From assembly GCA_016790575.1 (NCBI GenBank), contig JAEUOU010000005.1, positions 124,001 to 188,000 on the forward strand: a DNA stretch of 64,000 nucleotides, written 5' to 3'. Below are positions 57,546 through 64,000 of the stretch, piece after piece (position 1 is the stretch's first letter; the number at the start of each line of letters is the position of its first letter). Both the position numbers and the translations under genes were made by a program. Source of the stretch: Burkholderiaceae bacterium. GTDB lineage: Bacteria > Pseudomonadota > Gammaproteobacteria > Burkholderiales > Burkholderiaceae_C. The notes under the pieces are model-generated. The model was not told the origin of the DNA and did no database searches. It saw nothing but the letters and a program-made list of their open reading frames with translations.

Positions 57546-58142
57546 TCACCCCAACGGCGGCGGCGCCAGCCGCGCCAGCACCTCCACCCGGCCGTCGGTG
57601 CCCGAGCGCAGCACCAGGCCCTGTGCCGAATCGCTGTTCTCGCCGGTCAGGTCCGCCAGGACGAACATGTGGGTCACCCAGACATCAAAGCCGCTGCGGC
57701 CCCGCCGCGCGGCCAGTGACTGGCGCAAGGCCGCCCCCTGCGCGGCGCGGGACGCCGGGTCGCTGCCGTGCGGCGAGCCCAGCGGCGCCCACACCTCGCC
57801 CCGGCCAAAAGCCAGCGTGGCCGTGTCGCGGCAGCGGCACCACGGGCTGGAGAGCACCTGCTCCGGCACCAGCCGCTGCTCGGCAAACCAGCGCCCCAGC
57901 CGCTGCGCCTGCGCCCGCCCCGCCTCGCCCAGGTTGCGCTGCGTGCGGCAGTCGTCCAGCCGCATGCCGGGCGGATCGAACGTGCCCGGCGCATCGGCGT
58001 GACGGAAAGCGATCACCACCCCGCCCTGGCGCAGCGACGCGGCCACCCCGTCCGCCGGGTTCCCGGCGGCGCGCACGGGCAGCATCGGTGCGCAGGACGC
58101 CAGCAGGGCTGCCTGCAACCAGCGGCGACGATCAACGGACAT
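57546..58142 (-). CDS. Exported histidine phosphatase family protein
   Basis: 198 residues from MSVDRRRWLQAALLASCAP. The N-terminus looks like a Tat signal (RRRW) with cleavage near PVRAAG. VIAFRHADAPGTFDP carries the RH catalytic motif with Ala in place of the usual Gly; VLSSPWCRCRDTATLAFG and VWVTHMFVLADLTGE supply the second Arg and the catalytic His. Substrate unknown; a periplasmic phosphatase is expected. AGGAG stands about eight bases before the ATG and excludes the longer reading from 58256. Convergent with the synthetase gene. Confidence 0.87.
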   Translation of the reverse strand: MSVDRRRWLQAALLASCAPMLPVRAAGNPADGVAASLRQGGVVIAFRHADAPGTFDPPGMRLDDCRTQRNLGEAGRAQAQRLGRWFAEQRLVPEQVLSSPWCRCRDTATLAFGRGEVWAPLGSPHGSDPASRAAQGAALRQSLAARRGRSGFDVWVTHMFVLADLTGENSDSAQGLVLRSGTDGRVEVLARLAPPPLG

Positions 58143-58299
58143 GGTTTTCTCCTGCGGTGGACGAAAGGAATCACGCACCGCCCCTGCGGGCGCGCGGCCA
58201 TCGCCATCGTACGAAGCTCCCAATAGCCTTGAAATCCGGCGGCCCAATACCCCCAAGCCGGCCCGGCAACCTATCCGGCGATTACAACGAGGGCGAATC

Positions 58300-58358
58300 A
58301 GTCCTGTTTTTATAGCAGTTCATGACCATTTCGCGCTGGGTATGGTCCGAAAGTGCTC
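58300..58358 (+). repeat. Dispersed repeat copy G (downstream of helicase gene)
   Basis: TTTTTATAGCAGTTCATGACC, written here as TATAGC and CATGACCATTTCGCGCTGGG with TATGGTCC after it. It ends five bases before the helicase stop codon position (58364, minus strand), in the gap upstream of the phosphatase gene. Confidence 0.75.
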
Positions 58359-58363
58359 GAAAC

Positions 58364-60772
58364 TCACGCCTGCGGGCCCTCCGCAGCGCCCGGCGCCGCC
58401 CCGCCCCACCACCCCGGCAGCAGCGCGCGCACCTCGCGGCGGGCGAAGCGCTGGTCCAGCAGCCAGAGGGTGCCGCGGTCGTCGGGGGTGCGGATGACAC
58501 GGCCGGCGGCCTGCACCACCTTCTGCAGGCCGGGGTAGAGGTAGGTGTAGTCGTAGCCACGGCCGGGAAAACGGGCCTCCAGGCGCTGGCGCATCTGCTC
58601 GTTCACCGGGTTGACCTGGGGCAGGCCCAGGGTGGCGACGAAGGCGCCGATGAGCCGGTCACCGGGCAGGTCGATGCCTTCGGCAAAGGCGCCGCCCAGC
58701 ACCGCAAAGCCGATGCCGCGCCCGCCGGGTGTGAAGCGGGCCAGAAACGCCTCACGGGCCGGCTCGTCCATCGCGCGCTGCTGGGCAAAGGCGGGGATGT
58801 CCGGGTGTGCCGCGGCCAGCGCGTCAAACACCTGCTGCAGATACTCGTAGCTGCTGAAAAACGCCAGGTACTGCCCCGGCGCCTGCCCGAACTGGCGCGC
58901 CAGCACCGCCACGATGGGCGCGCAGGAGGCGGCGCGGTCCTGCCAGCGGGTGGACAGGCCGGTGGCGACATGCACCGTCAGCTGCCCCGCCGCAAAGGGG
59001 GACGGCACGTCCAGCCAGGCGCTGCGCTCCGGCAGGCCCAGCAGGTCGGCATGCCACTCGCGCGGGCTGAGCGTGGCGGAAAACAGCACGGCCGTGTGGG
59101 CGGCCGCCCAGCGGGGCGCGAGATGCGGCGCCGGCACCACGTTGCGCAGCGTCAGCCGCAGCGGCGGCGGACGGCGCCCGGGCTCGGGTGGCCAGGCCAG
59201 CGTGGCGTCGACCAGGGCGTGCGGCCCGAAGCTCTCGGCCAGGCGCAGAAAGGCCAGCGCGTCGAAGTAAAAGCCCTGCAGGTCCGCCCCGGCCTGTGCC
59301 ACCGAGGCCGGCAGCGTGGGGTGTTCGGCCAGCAGGTCGCTGAGCGCCGCCACCGTGGTGTGCAGGGTGTCCACCAGGCCGTCCGGCAGCGCGTCAAAGG
59401 CCTGGTACGTCCCGGCCAGGCTCCGGCGCAGGTCACCGAGGCGGCGCGAGAGGCGCTCCAGCGGGCGGCGCAGGGCCGGTGGCGCCACCACCCGCAGGCG
59501 GCGCAGCTCGCCGCTGTCCAGGCTGGCGCTGTACATGGCGCGGGCGCGCTCGGTCAGGTTGTGCGCCTCGTCCACCAGCAGGCCGGCGCGCCAGCCCTCC
59601 TGCACGGTGAGCGCGTGCAGCAGTGCCGCGCTGTCGAACCAGTAGTTGTAGTCGCCCACCACCACATCGGCCCAGCGGCTGAGTTCCTGCGCCAGGTAAT
59701 AGGGGCAGACGCTGTGCGCCAGCGCCAGGGTGCGCAGCGCGGCCTTGTCCAGCAAGGTGCCACCAGCACCCTCCACGGCGTCCACGGCGGCCTGGCGGGC
59801 GGTGGGCAGCCGGTCCCAGAAGCCTCGCGCCAGCGGGCAGGATTCGCCGTGGCAGGCTTTGTCCGGGTGTTCGCAGGCCTTGTCGCGGGCGGTGAGCTCC
59901 AGCACCCGCAACGGCAGCGGCGCCTGGCCCGGGCGCTCGCGCAACGAGGCCAGGGCGTCCAGCGCCAGGCGCCGGCCCGGGGTTTTGGCCGCCAGGTAAA
60001 ACACCCGGTCCAGCCCCGGGGCGCTGCCGTCGGCCTTGCGCGGGTCGGGCGGCAGGGCGCGCAGCAGCGGGTACAGCGTGCCCAGCGTCTTGCCGATGCC
60101 GGTGGGCGCCTGCGCCATCAGCACCCGGCCGGCCCGGGCCACGCGGTAGACGGCGCCGGCCAGATCGCGCTGGCCGGCACGGAAGGCGGGCCGCGGAAAC
60201 GCCAGCGCCGCCAGCGCCGCGTCGCGCGCGGCGCGGTGCGCCGCCTCCTGCGCCGCCCAGGCCAGATACCGGCGGCACTGGTCTTCGAAAAACGCCCGCA
60301 GCGCGGGCGCCTCGGCGGTCTCGGTCAGCACCGTTTCGGCCCGGGTGTCGATGTTGAAGTACACCAGCGCCAGTTCCACCTGCTCCAGCCGGTTGGCCTG
60401 GCAGATCAGCCAGCCGTAGACCCGCGCCTGGGCCCAGTGCAGCGCGCGCTGGTTGGCGCTCTGGCGGGCCAGGTCGCCACGGTGGGTCTTGATCTCCTCC
60501 AGCCGGTTGGCGGCCGGGTCCCAGCCGTCGGCGCGGCCGCGCACCCGCAGCGTGCCGAAGTCGGCTGACAGCGGCACCTCGCGCTGGTAGCCCGGGCCGC
60601 GCCGCGCGGTGACGGCGCCGTGTCCCGCCACCCCCTCGGCGCCGGTGGGTGACGGGGTGAAGCGCAGGTCCAGGTCCCCGTGGCGGGCGGTGAATTCACA
60701 CAGCGCGCGCACCGCCACCACCGCCAGCGGGGCGGCGCCGGACAGGGCGCCTGGCGTGTCAGGGGGCATCAC
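58364..60772 (-). CDS. XPD/DinG-type DNA helicase with N-terminal PD-(D/E)XK-like nuclease domain
   Basis: 802 residues. Residues about 30-145 look like a PD-(D/E)XK nuclease domain: Asp82 in RGRADGWD and Glu93-Ile-Lys95 in LEEIKTHRGD. The helicase starts near 195: FRAGQRDLAGAVY (Q-like), Walker A APTGIGKT (222-229), DEAHN, and C-terminal motifs QAAGRVIRTPDDRG. Between Walker A and DEAH four cysteines (CEHPDKACHGESC, VCPYY) fit the 4Fe-4S cluster of XPD-like enzymes. It overlaps by 14 bases the preceding nuclease-like gene. DNA repair is likely; the precise role is unknown. Confidence 0.87.
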   Translation of the reverse strand: MMPPDTPGALSGAAPLAVVAVRALCEFTARHGDLDLRFTPSPTGAEGVAGHGAVTARRGPGYQREVPLSADFGTLRVRGRADGWDPAANRLEEIKTHRGDLARQSANQRALHWAQARVYGWLICQANRLEQVELALVYFNIDTRAETVLTETAEAPALRAFFEDQCRRYLAWAAQEAAHRAARDAALAALAFPRPAFRAGQRDLAGAVYRVARAGRVLMAQAPTGIGKTLGTLYPLLRALPPDPRKADGSAPGLDRVFYLAAKTPGRRLALDALASLRERPGQAPLPLRVLELTARDKACEHPDKACHGESCPLARGFWDRLPTARQAAVDAVEGAGGTLLDKAALRTLALAHSVCPYYLAQELSRWADVVVGDYNYWFDSAALLHALTVQEGWRAGLLVDEAHNLTERARAMYSASLDSGELRRLRVVAPPALRRPLERLSRRLGDLRRSLAGTYQAFDALPDGLVDTLHTTVAALSDLLAEHPTLPASVAQAGADLQGFYFDALAFLRLAESFGPHALVDATLAWPPEPGRRPPPLRLTLRNVVPAPHLAPRWAAAHTAVLFSATLSPREWHADLLGLPERSAWLDVPSPFAAGQLTVHVATGLSTRWQDRAASCAPIVAVLARQFGQAPGQYLAFFSSYEYLQQVFDALAAAHPDIPAFAQQRAMDEPAREAFLARFTPGGRGIGFAVLGGAFAEGIDLPGDRLIGAFVATLGLPQVNPVNEQMRQRLEARFPGRGYDYTYLYPGLQKVVQAAGRVIRTPDDRGTLWLLDQRFARREVRALLPGWWGGAAPGAAEGPQA

Positions 60773-61616
60773 AGGGGGTCAGCGGGGCCTGGGCGCCGTC
60801 GTCGAAGCGGCACGGTGTGCTCTGGGCCAGTGCCATCCAGACCGCCAGCGGCAGCCGCTCCACCGGTCGGCGCGGCGCGGGGCGGGCCACGGTCAGCACC
60901 GCCCCGGCGGCCAGCATCACGCCGCATTCGGGCGGAATGTCGTCCGGCTGGCCGATCGGGCGCCCGCGGGCGTCGGTGCCCAGCACATACCAGCACTCAC
61001 CGCCCATGTCGAGGTAGGCGGCGCGTTTGGCGGGTTTTTTCAGGTCGCCCAGCAGGTCGGCGCGGCGCACCTTGATCTCGTGCACCACCGGGTGCAGGTA
61101 GGCCTCCACCGTGGTGCGGCGGATGGAAAACACATCGGGCATGGCCAGCACCCACTGGCCGGCGGGGGGGTGCGGCGGCGCCAACGGGTCCAGGGGCGCC
61201 GGCGCGTCGGCGGGCTCAGGCGGCGGCACCGGGCGGGTGTCGTCGGGCAGGGGCGCGCCGGGGTCCGCCACCCAGGCGCGCAGGGTCAGGCCGGTCCAGG
61301 CCAGGCGCCCGGCGCGGGTCATCTCGCGGGCGACGGTGTCCACCAGCGCTTCGTGCGCCGAGCGCGCCGCGCGGTTGGTCTGCAGCGAGGCGGCGATCAG
61401 CCGGAGGCCGGCGTCGGTGACCCGCAGGGTTTCATGGCCGCTGGCGGCCGTGACGCGCTGCAGCAAGCCGGCGGCCAGCAGCTCCACCTCCACCAGGTCC
61501 TGGCAGGGCCAGCCGGCCGAGCGGTATACCTCGCGCAGGCGGCGGGCGTGCGCGCGGGTGGGGGCAAAGGCCGGGTGGGCTGCCGTTTGCTGCGGTACCG
61601 CGTCGGGGGATTCCAT
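60759..61616 (-). CDS. Putative nuclease (PD-(D/E)XK-like) with winged-helix N-terminus
   Basis: 285 residues. The N-terminal part (about 20-85) looks like a winged helix (LRVTDAGLRLIAASLQTNRA); a Pro-rich linker (about 120-155) follows. The second half carries MPDVFSIRRTT (Asp161) and HEIKVRRADLLG (Glu180, Lys182), the spacing of a PD-(D/E)XK active site, then KRAAYLDMGGECWYVLG. It may be related to MmcB-type repair nucleases. Its stop overlaps the helicase start by 14 bases, and it starts 18 bases after dedA, all leftward. Function is inferred from motifs only. Confidence 0.72.
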   Translation of the reverse strand: MESPDAVPQQTAAHPAFAPTRAHARRLREVYRSAGWPCQDLVEVELLAAGLLQRVTAASGHETLRVTDAGLRLIAASLQTNRAARSAHEALVDTVAREMTRAGRLAWTGLTLRAWVADPGAPLPDDTRPVPPPEPADAPAPLDPLAPPHPPAGQWVLAMPDVFSIRRTTVEAYLHPVVHEIKVRRADLLGDLKKPAKRAAYLDMGGECWYVLGTDARGRPIGQPDDIPPECGVMLAAGAVLTVARPAPRRPVERLPLAVWMALAQSTPCRFDDGAQAPLTPCDAP

Positions 61617-61634
61617 CGCGGGCAGCCGCCGGGG

Positions 61635-62279
61635 TCAGGCGCTGGCGCGCCGGCTGCCTTTCCAGGCGCCGAACAAGGCGATCAAACCAGGGATGAGAAT
61701 CAGCGCCCAGATGATCTTGCTCAGGTTGGCCTGCACCCAGGGCAGATTGCCGAACCAGTAGCCGGCCAGCGTCAGCCCGACGACCCAGATGAACGCTCCG
61801 ATCACGTTGTAGGCGGTGAACTTGCTGCGGGTCATTTCCGCCACACCGGCCACAAACGGGGCAAAGGTGCGGACGAACGGCATGAAGCGGGCCAGGATGA
61901 TGGTGATGCCACCATAGGTCTCATAGAACTGGTGGGCCTGGTCGAAGGCACGGCGGTTGAAAAAACGCGAGTTCTCCCACTGGAATACCTTGGGCCCGAA
62001 ATACCGTCCGATGGTGTAATTGACCTGATCGCCCAGAATCGCCGCGGCGAGCATCAGGCCGATGGCCAGTTGCACGTCCAGCAGGCCCGCCCCACACAAC
62101 GCGCCGACCACAAACAGCAGCGAGTCACCGGGCAGGAATGGCATCACCACCAGTCCGGTTTCGACAAAGATGATCAGGAACAGCAGGGCATATACCCAGG
62201 CACCGTAGGCCTGCACGAAGGCCTGCAGGTGTTTGTCCACGTGCAAGATGAAGTCAATCAGAAAGGCGGCGATTTCCAT
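61635..62279 (-). CDS. DedA family membrane protein
   Basis: 214 residues with four or more membrane segments. DedA signs: [57 protein letters not shown]. Members help to flip phospholipid or undecaprenyl phosphate and keep membrane potential. It starts with ATG at 62279; GATAAT lies eight bases upstream with no ribosome-binding site. It is the first gene of a leftward group with the nuclease and helicase genes and is divergent from mutL. Confidence 0.92.
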   Translation of the reverse strand: MEIAAFLIDFILHVDKHLQAFVQAYGAWVYALLFLIIFVETGLVVMPFLPGDSLLFVVGALCGAGLLDVQLAIGLMLAAAILGDQVNYTIGRYFGPKVFQWENSRFFNRRAFDQAHQFYETYGGITIILARFMPFVRTFAPFVAGVAEMTRSKFTAYNVIGAFIWVVGLTLAGYWFGNLPWVQANLSKIIWALILIPGLIALFGAWKGSRRASA

Positions 62280-62287
62280 GGGCGGCA

Positions 62288-62293
62288 ATTATC
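62288..62293 (-). promoter_or_regulatory. -10-like hexamer GATAAT, 8 bases before dedA start
   Basis: On the minus strand GATAAT, eight bases, then the dedA ATG; no Shine-Dalgarno sequence. Confidence 0.4.
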
Positions 62294-62325
62294 CCCGGCG
62301 CGCCGCGGCGGGCCGCGCCGCCGCC

Positions 62326-62331
62326 TAGAAT
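62326..62331 (+). promoter_or_regulatory. -10-like hexamer TAGAAT, 6 bases before mutL GTG
   Basis: TAGAAT, six bases, then the GTG at 62338. Divergent from the dedA hexamer, with 32 bases between the two boxes. Confidence 0.4.
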
Positions 62332-62337
62332 CCCCGC

Positions 62338-64000
62338 GTGAGCCAAGTCCAAGCCGAACCCGCCGCCCGCCGCCCGATCCGCGAACTGCCCGACGAGCTG
62401 ATCAGCCAGATTGCCGCCGGCGAGGTCATCGAGCGGCCGGCCGCCGTGGTGCGCGAGCTGGTGGACAACGCGCTGGACGCCGGCGCCACCCAGATCACCG
62501 TGCGGTTGCTGGCCGGAGGTGTGCGGCTGGTGGCGGTGGAAGACGACGGCGGCGGCATTCCCCGCGCCGAGCTGCCGGTGGCCCTCAAGCGCCACGCCAC
62601 CAGCAAGATCGGCAACCTGCACGATCTGGAGTCGGTGGCCACGATGGGCTTTCGCGGCGAAGCGCTGGCCGCCATCCATTCGGTGTCCGAGCTGTCGCTG
62701 CTGTCGCGCACCGACGGCGAAGCCAGCGCCTTCCTGCTCGACGGCCGCAGCGGCGAGCTGCGCCCCGCGGCCCGCGCCACCGGCACCACGGTGGAGGTGA
62801 AGGAGCTGTTTTTTTCCACCCCGGCGCGGCGCAAGTTTCTGAAAACCGACGCCACCGAACTGGCCCACTGCATCGAGGCCGTGCGCCGCCACGCGCTGGC
62901 GCGGCCGGACGTGGGGTTTGCCATCTGGCACGAAGGCAAGCTGGCCGAGCAATGGCGCGCCCATCAGGGCCCGGACGCCTTGACCCGCCGCCTGGCCGAT
63001 GTGCTGGGCGAGGATTTCATCGCCGGCTCCATCGCGGTGGACCACTGGGCCGGCCCGCTGCGGGTGAGTGGCCGCGCCGGCCTGCCGGACGCCGCCCGCT
63101 CGCGCGCCGACCAGCAGTTTGCCTATGTCAACGGCCGTTTTGTGCGCGACAAGGTGGTCACCCACGCCGCGCGCAGCGCCTACGAAGACGTGCTGCACGG
63201 CCAGAAACAGCCGGTCTATGTGCTCTACCTGACGATCGACCCGACCCGGGTGGACGTGAACGTGCACCCGACCAAGATCGAGGTGCGTTTTCGCGACAGC
63301 CGCGAGGTGCACCAGGCGGTGCGCCATGCCATCGAAAACGCCCTGGCAGTGCCCCGGGCCCAGGCGCTGGCCGCCACCACCGGCATGGACCGCCCCGCCG
63401 GCCCGCCCGGCACGGTGGCGCCGGCCGCCAGCGGCCCCGAAACACCGGTTTCGGAACAAAAATGGCCGATACCCAGCGTCAAATGGTCACAGTCTGCTAT
63501 CAATCTGGGACCCACCAGCGGCCACCGGGTCTCGGATCTGGACGCTTTGTGGGGCCCACCCCGCGGCGACGCCCCGGCTGACGCCGCCAACGGCGCGGCG
63601 CAGCCGCCCTGGGCGGGCGCGGCACCCGCCGCTGGCGCCGGTGTGGTGACACCACCCTTCCCGCCCGAAACTCCCGCCAGCCCCCCCGCCGACTGGCCGC
63701 TCGGCCGCGCCGTGGCGCAGGTGCATGGTGTGTACATCCTGGCCGAAAACCGGCACGGCCTGGTGCTGGTGGACATGCACGCCGCCCACGAACGCATCCT
63801 GTACGAGCGCCTGAAGCACCAGCTGGACGCCGCGCCGCTGGCCAGCCAGCCGCTGCTGATTCCCGCCACCTTCGCCGCCACCCCGGAAGAAGTGGCCACG
63901 GCCGAGGCCGCCACCGACACCCTGGCGCTGCTGGGCCTGGAGATCACGCCGTTTTCGCCGCGCACCCTGGCGGTGCGGGCCGTGCCGGTGACGCTGGCCC
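62338..64000 (+). CDS. mutL: DNA mismatch repair protein MutL (3' end outside window)
   Basis: 554 residues visible from a GTG start. GHKL ATPase motifs: IAAGEVIERPAAVVRELVDN, EDDGGGIP, ATSKIGNLHDLESVATMGFR followed by GEALAAI, and GTTVEVKELFFSTPARRKFL. The linker begins near 345. In it, residues about 371-389 come from dispersed repeat copy H, read antisense (WPIPSVKWSQSAI). The C-terminal dimer domain starts with LGRAVAQVHGVYILAENRHG and HAAHERILYE and continues past the edge. MutL couples MutS to MutH or to its own nicking activity in mismatch repair. Confidence 0.96.
   Translation, partial: MSQVQAEPAARRPIRELPDELISQIAAGEVIERPAAVVRELVDNALDAGATQITVRLLAGGVRLVAVEDDGGGIPRAELPVALKRHATSKIGNLHDLESVATMGFRGEALAAIHSVSELSLLSRTDGEASAFLLDGRSGELRPAARATGTTVEVKELFFSTPARRKFLKTDATELAHCIEAVRRHALARPDVGFAIWHEGKLAEQWRAHQGPDALTRRLADVLGEDFIAGSIAVDHWAGPLRVSGRAGLPDAARSRADQQFAYVNGRFVRDKVVTHAARSAYEDVLHGQKQPVYVLYLTIDPTRVDVNVHPTKIEVRFRDSREVHQAVRHAIENALAVPRAQALAATTGMDRPAGPPGTVAPAASGPETPVSEQKWPIPSVKWSQSAINLGPTSGHRVSDLDALWGPPRGDAPADAANGAAQPPWAGAAPAAGAGVVTPPFPPETPASPPADWPLGRAVAQVHGVYILAENRHGLVLVDMHAAHERILYERLKHQLDAAPLASQPLLIPATFAATPEEVATAEAATDTLALLGLEITPFSPRTLAVRAVPVTLA
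63448..63505 (-). repeat. Dispersed repeat copy H (in frame, antisense, inside mutL linker)
   Basis: Minus-strand reading: TTGATAGCAG, then TGTGACCATTTGACGCTGGG and TATCGGCCATTTTTG. The reverse orientation is read by mutL without a stop codon, in the flexible linker between the ATPase and dimer domains. Confidence 0.85.

Noticed and set aside
60609-63581. Plus-strand open frame of 990 codons
   Set aside because: Runs antisense through helicase, nuclease and dedA genes and then out of frame through mutL; not a real protein.

Overview
The window looks like chromosomal DNA of a beta-proteobacterium of the order Burkholderiales, most likely family Comamonadaceae. The basis is high GC content, a Bug-type tricarboxylate receptor, the order parE / lytic transglycosylase / parC, the pyrG-kdsA-eno-ftsB run, and a scattered GCTAT...ATAGC-type repeat of a kind I recall (from memory only) from that family. 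I saw no rRNA, tRNA, CRISPR array, prophage or insertion sequence. Coding density is high and no gap between genes exceeds 300 bases.

Layout. 1-11661: an amidoligase/transglutaminase locus (two circularly permuted ATP-grasp genes, one fused to an alpha-E domain, two transglutaminases, one joined to a DUF2126 region), interrupted by comEC on the opposite strand and ended by a RidA-family gene. 11783-17007: topoisomerase IV genes parE and parC with a lytic transglycosylase between them, read leftward. 17173-22210: MFS transporter, a 41-residue membrane protein, methyltransferase, dapA, bamC and a metallo-beta-lactamase protein. 22424-26916: Ala-rich lipoprotein, roxA-like cupin, slyD, dut and coaBC. 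27031-32961: pyrG, kdsA, DUF1330, eno, ftsB, pnuC and a NadR-like kinase. 33025-44185: hslO, gamma-carbonic anhydrase, DUF455 protein, xerD, a Bug receptor, an AEC carrier, an Mla-like permease/MCE pair, queG, tsaE and amiC. 44202-51205: a five-gene leftward operon (DUF47-like protein, barrel-less pyruvate phosphate dikinase, fabI, MaoC-phosphotransacetylase fusion, ackA). 51384-64000: a small protein, a cyanophycin-synthetase-like ATP-grasp protein, SulP, an acyl-CoA synthetase, a histidine phosphatase, a helicase/nuclease pair, dedA and the start of mutL.

Four signals stand out. (1) A dispersed element of about 60 bp, core CGCTGGGTAT, occurs at least nine times. Four copies lie inside genes (comEC, the NadR-like gene, amiC, mutL) without breaking the frame, and the three sense copies are read in the same frame. 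(2) Thirteen genes with no evident ribosome-binding site have a -10-like hexamer only 5-9 bases before the start codon, which suggests many leaderless mRNAs. (3) A perfect 16-bp inverted repeat covers both start codons of the divergent slyD and roxA-like genes. (4) A PPDK lacking its PEP/pyruvate barrel is translationally coupled to an uncharacterised DUF47-like protein and to acetate/acyl-CoA genes.

Many starts were chosen by homology and context. They are less certain where no ribosome-binding site is visible.
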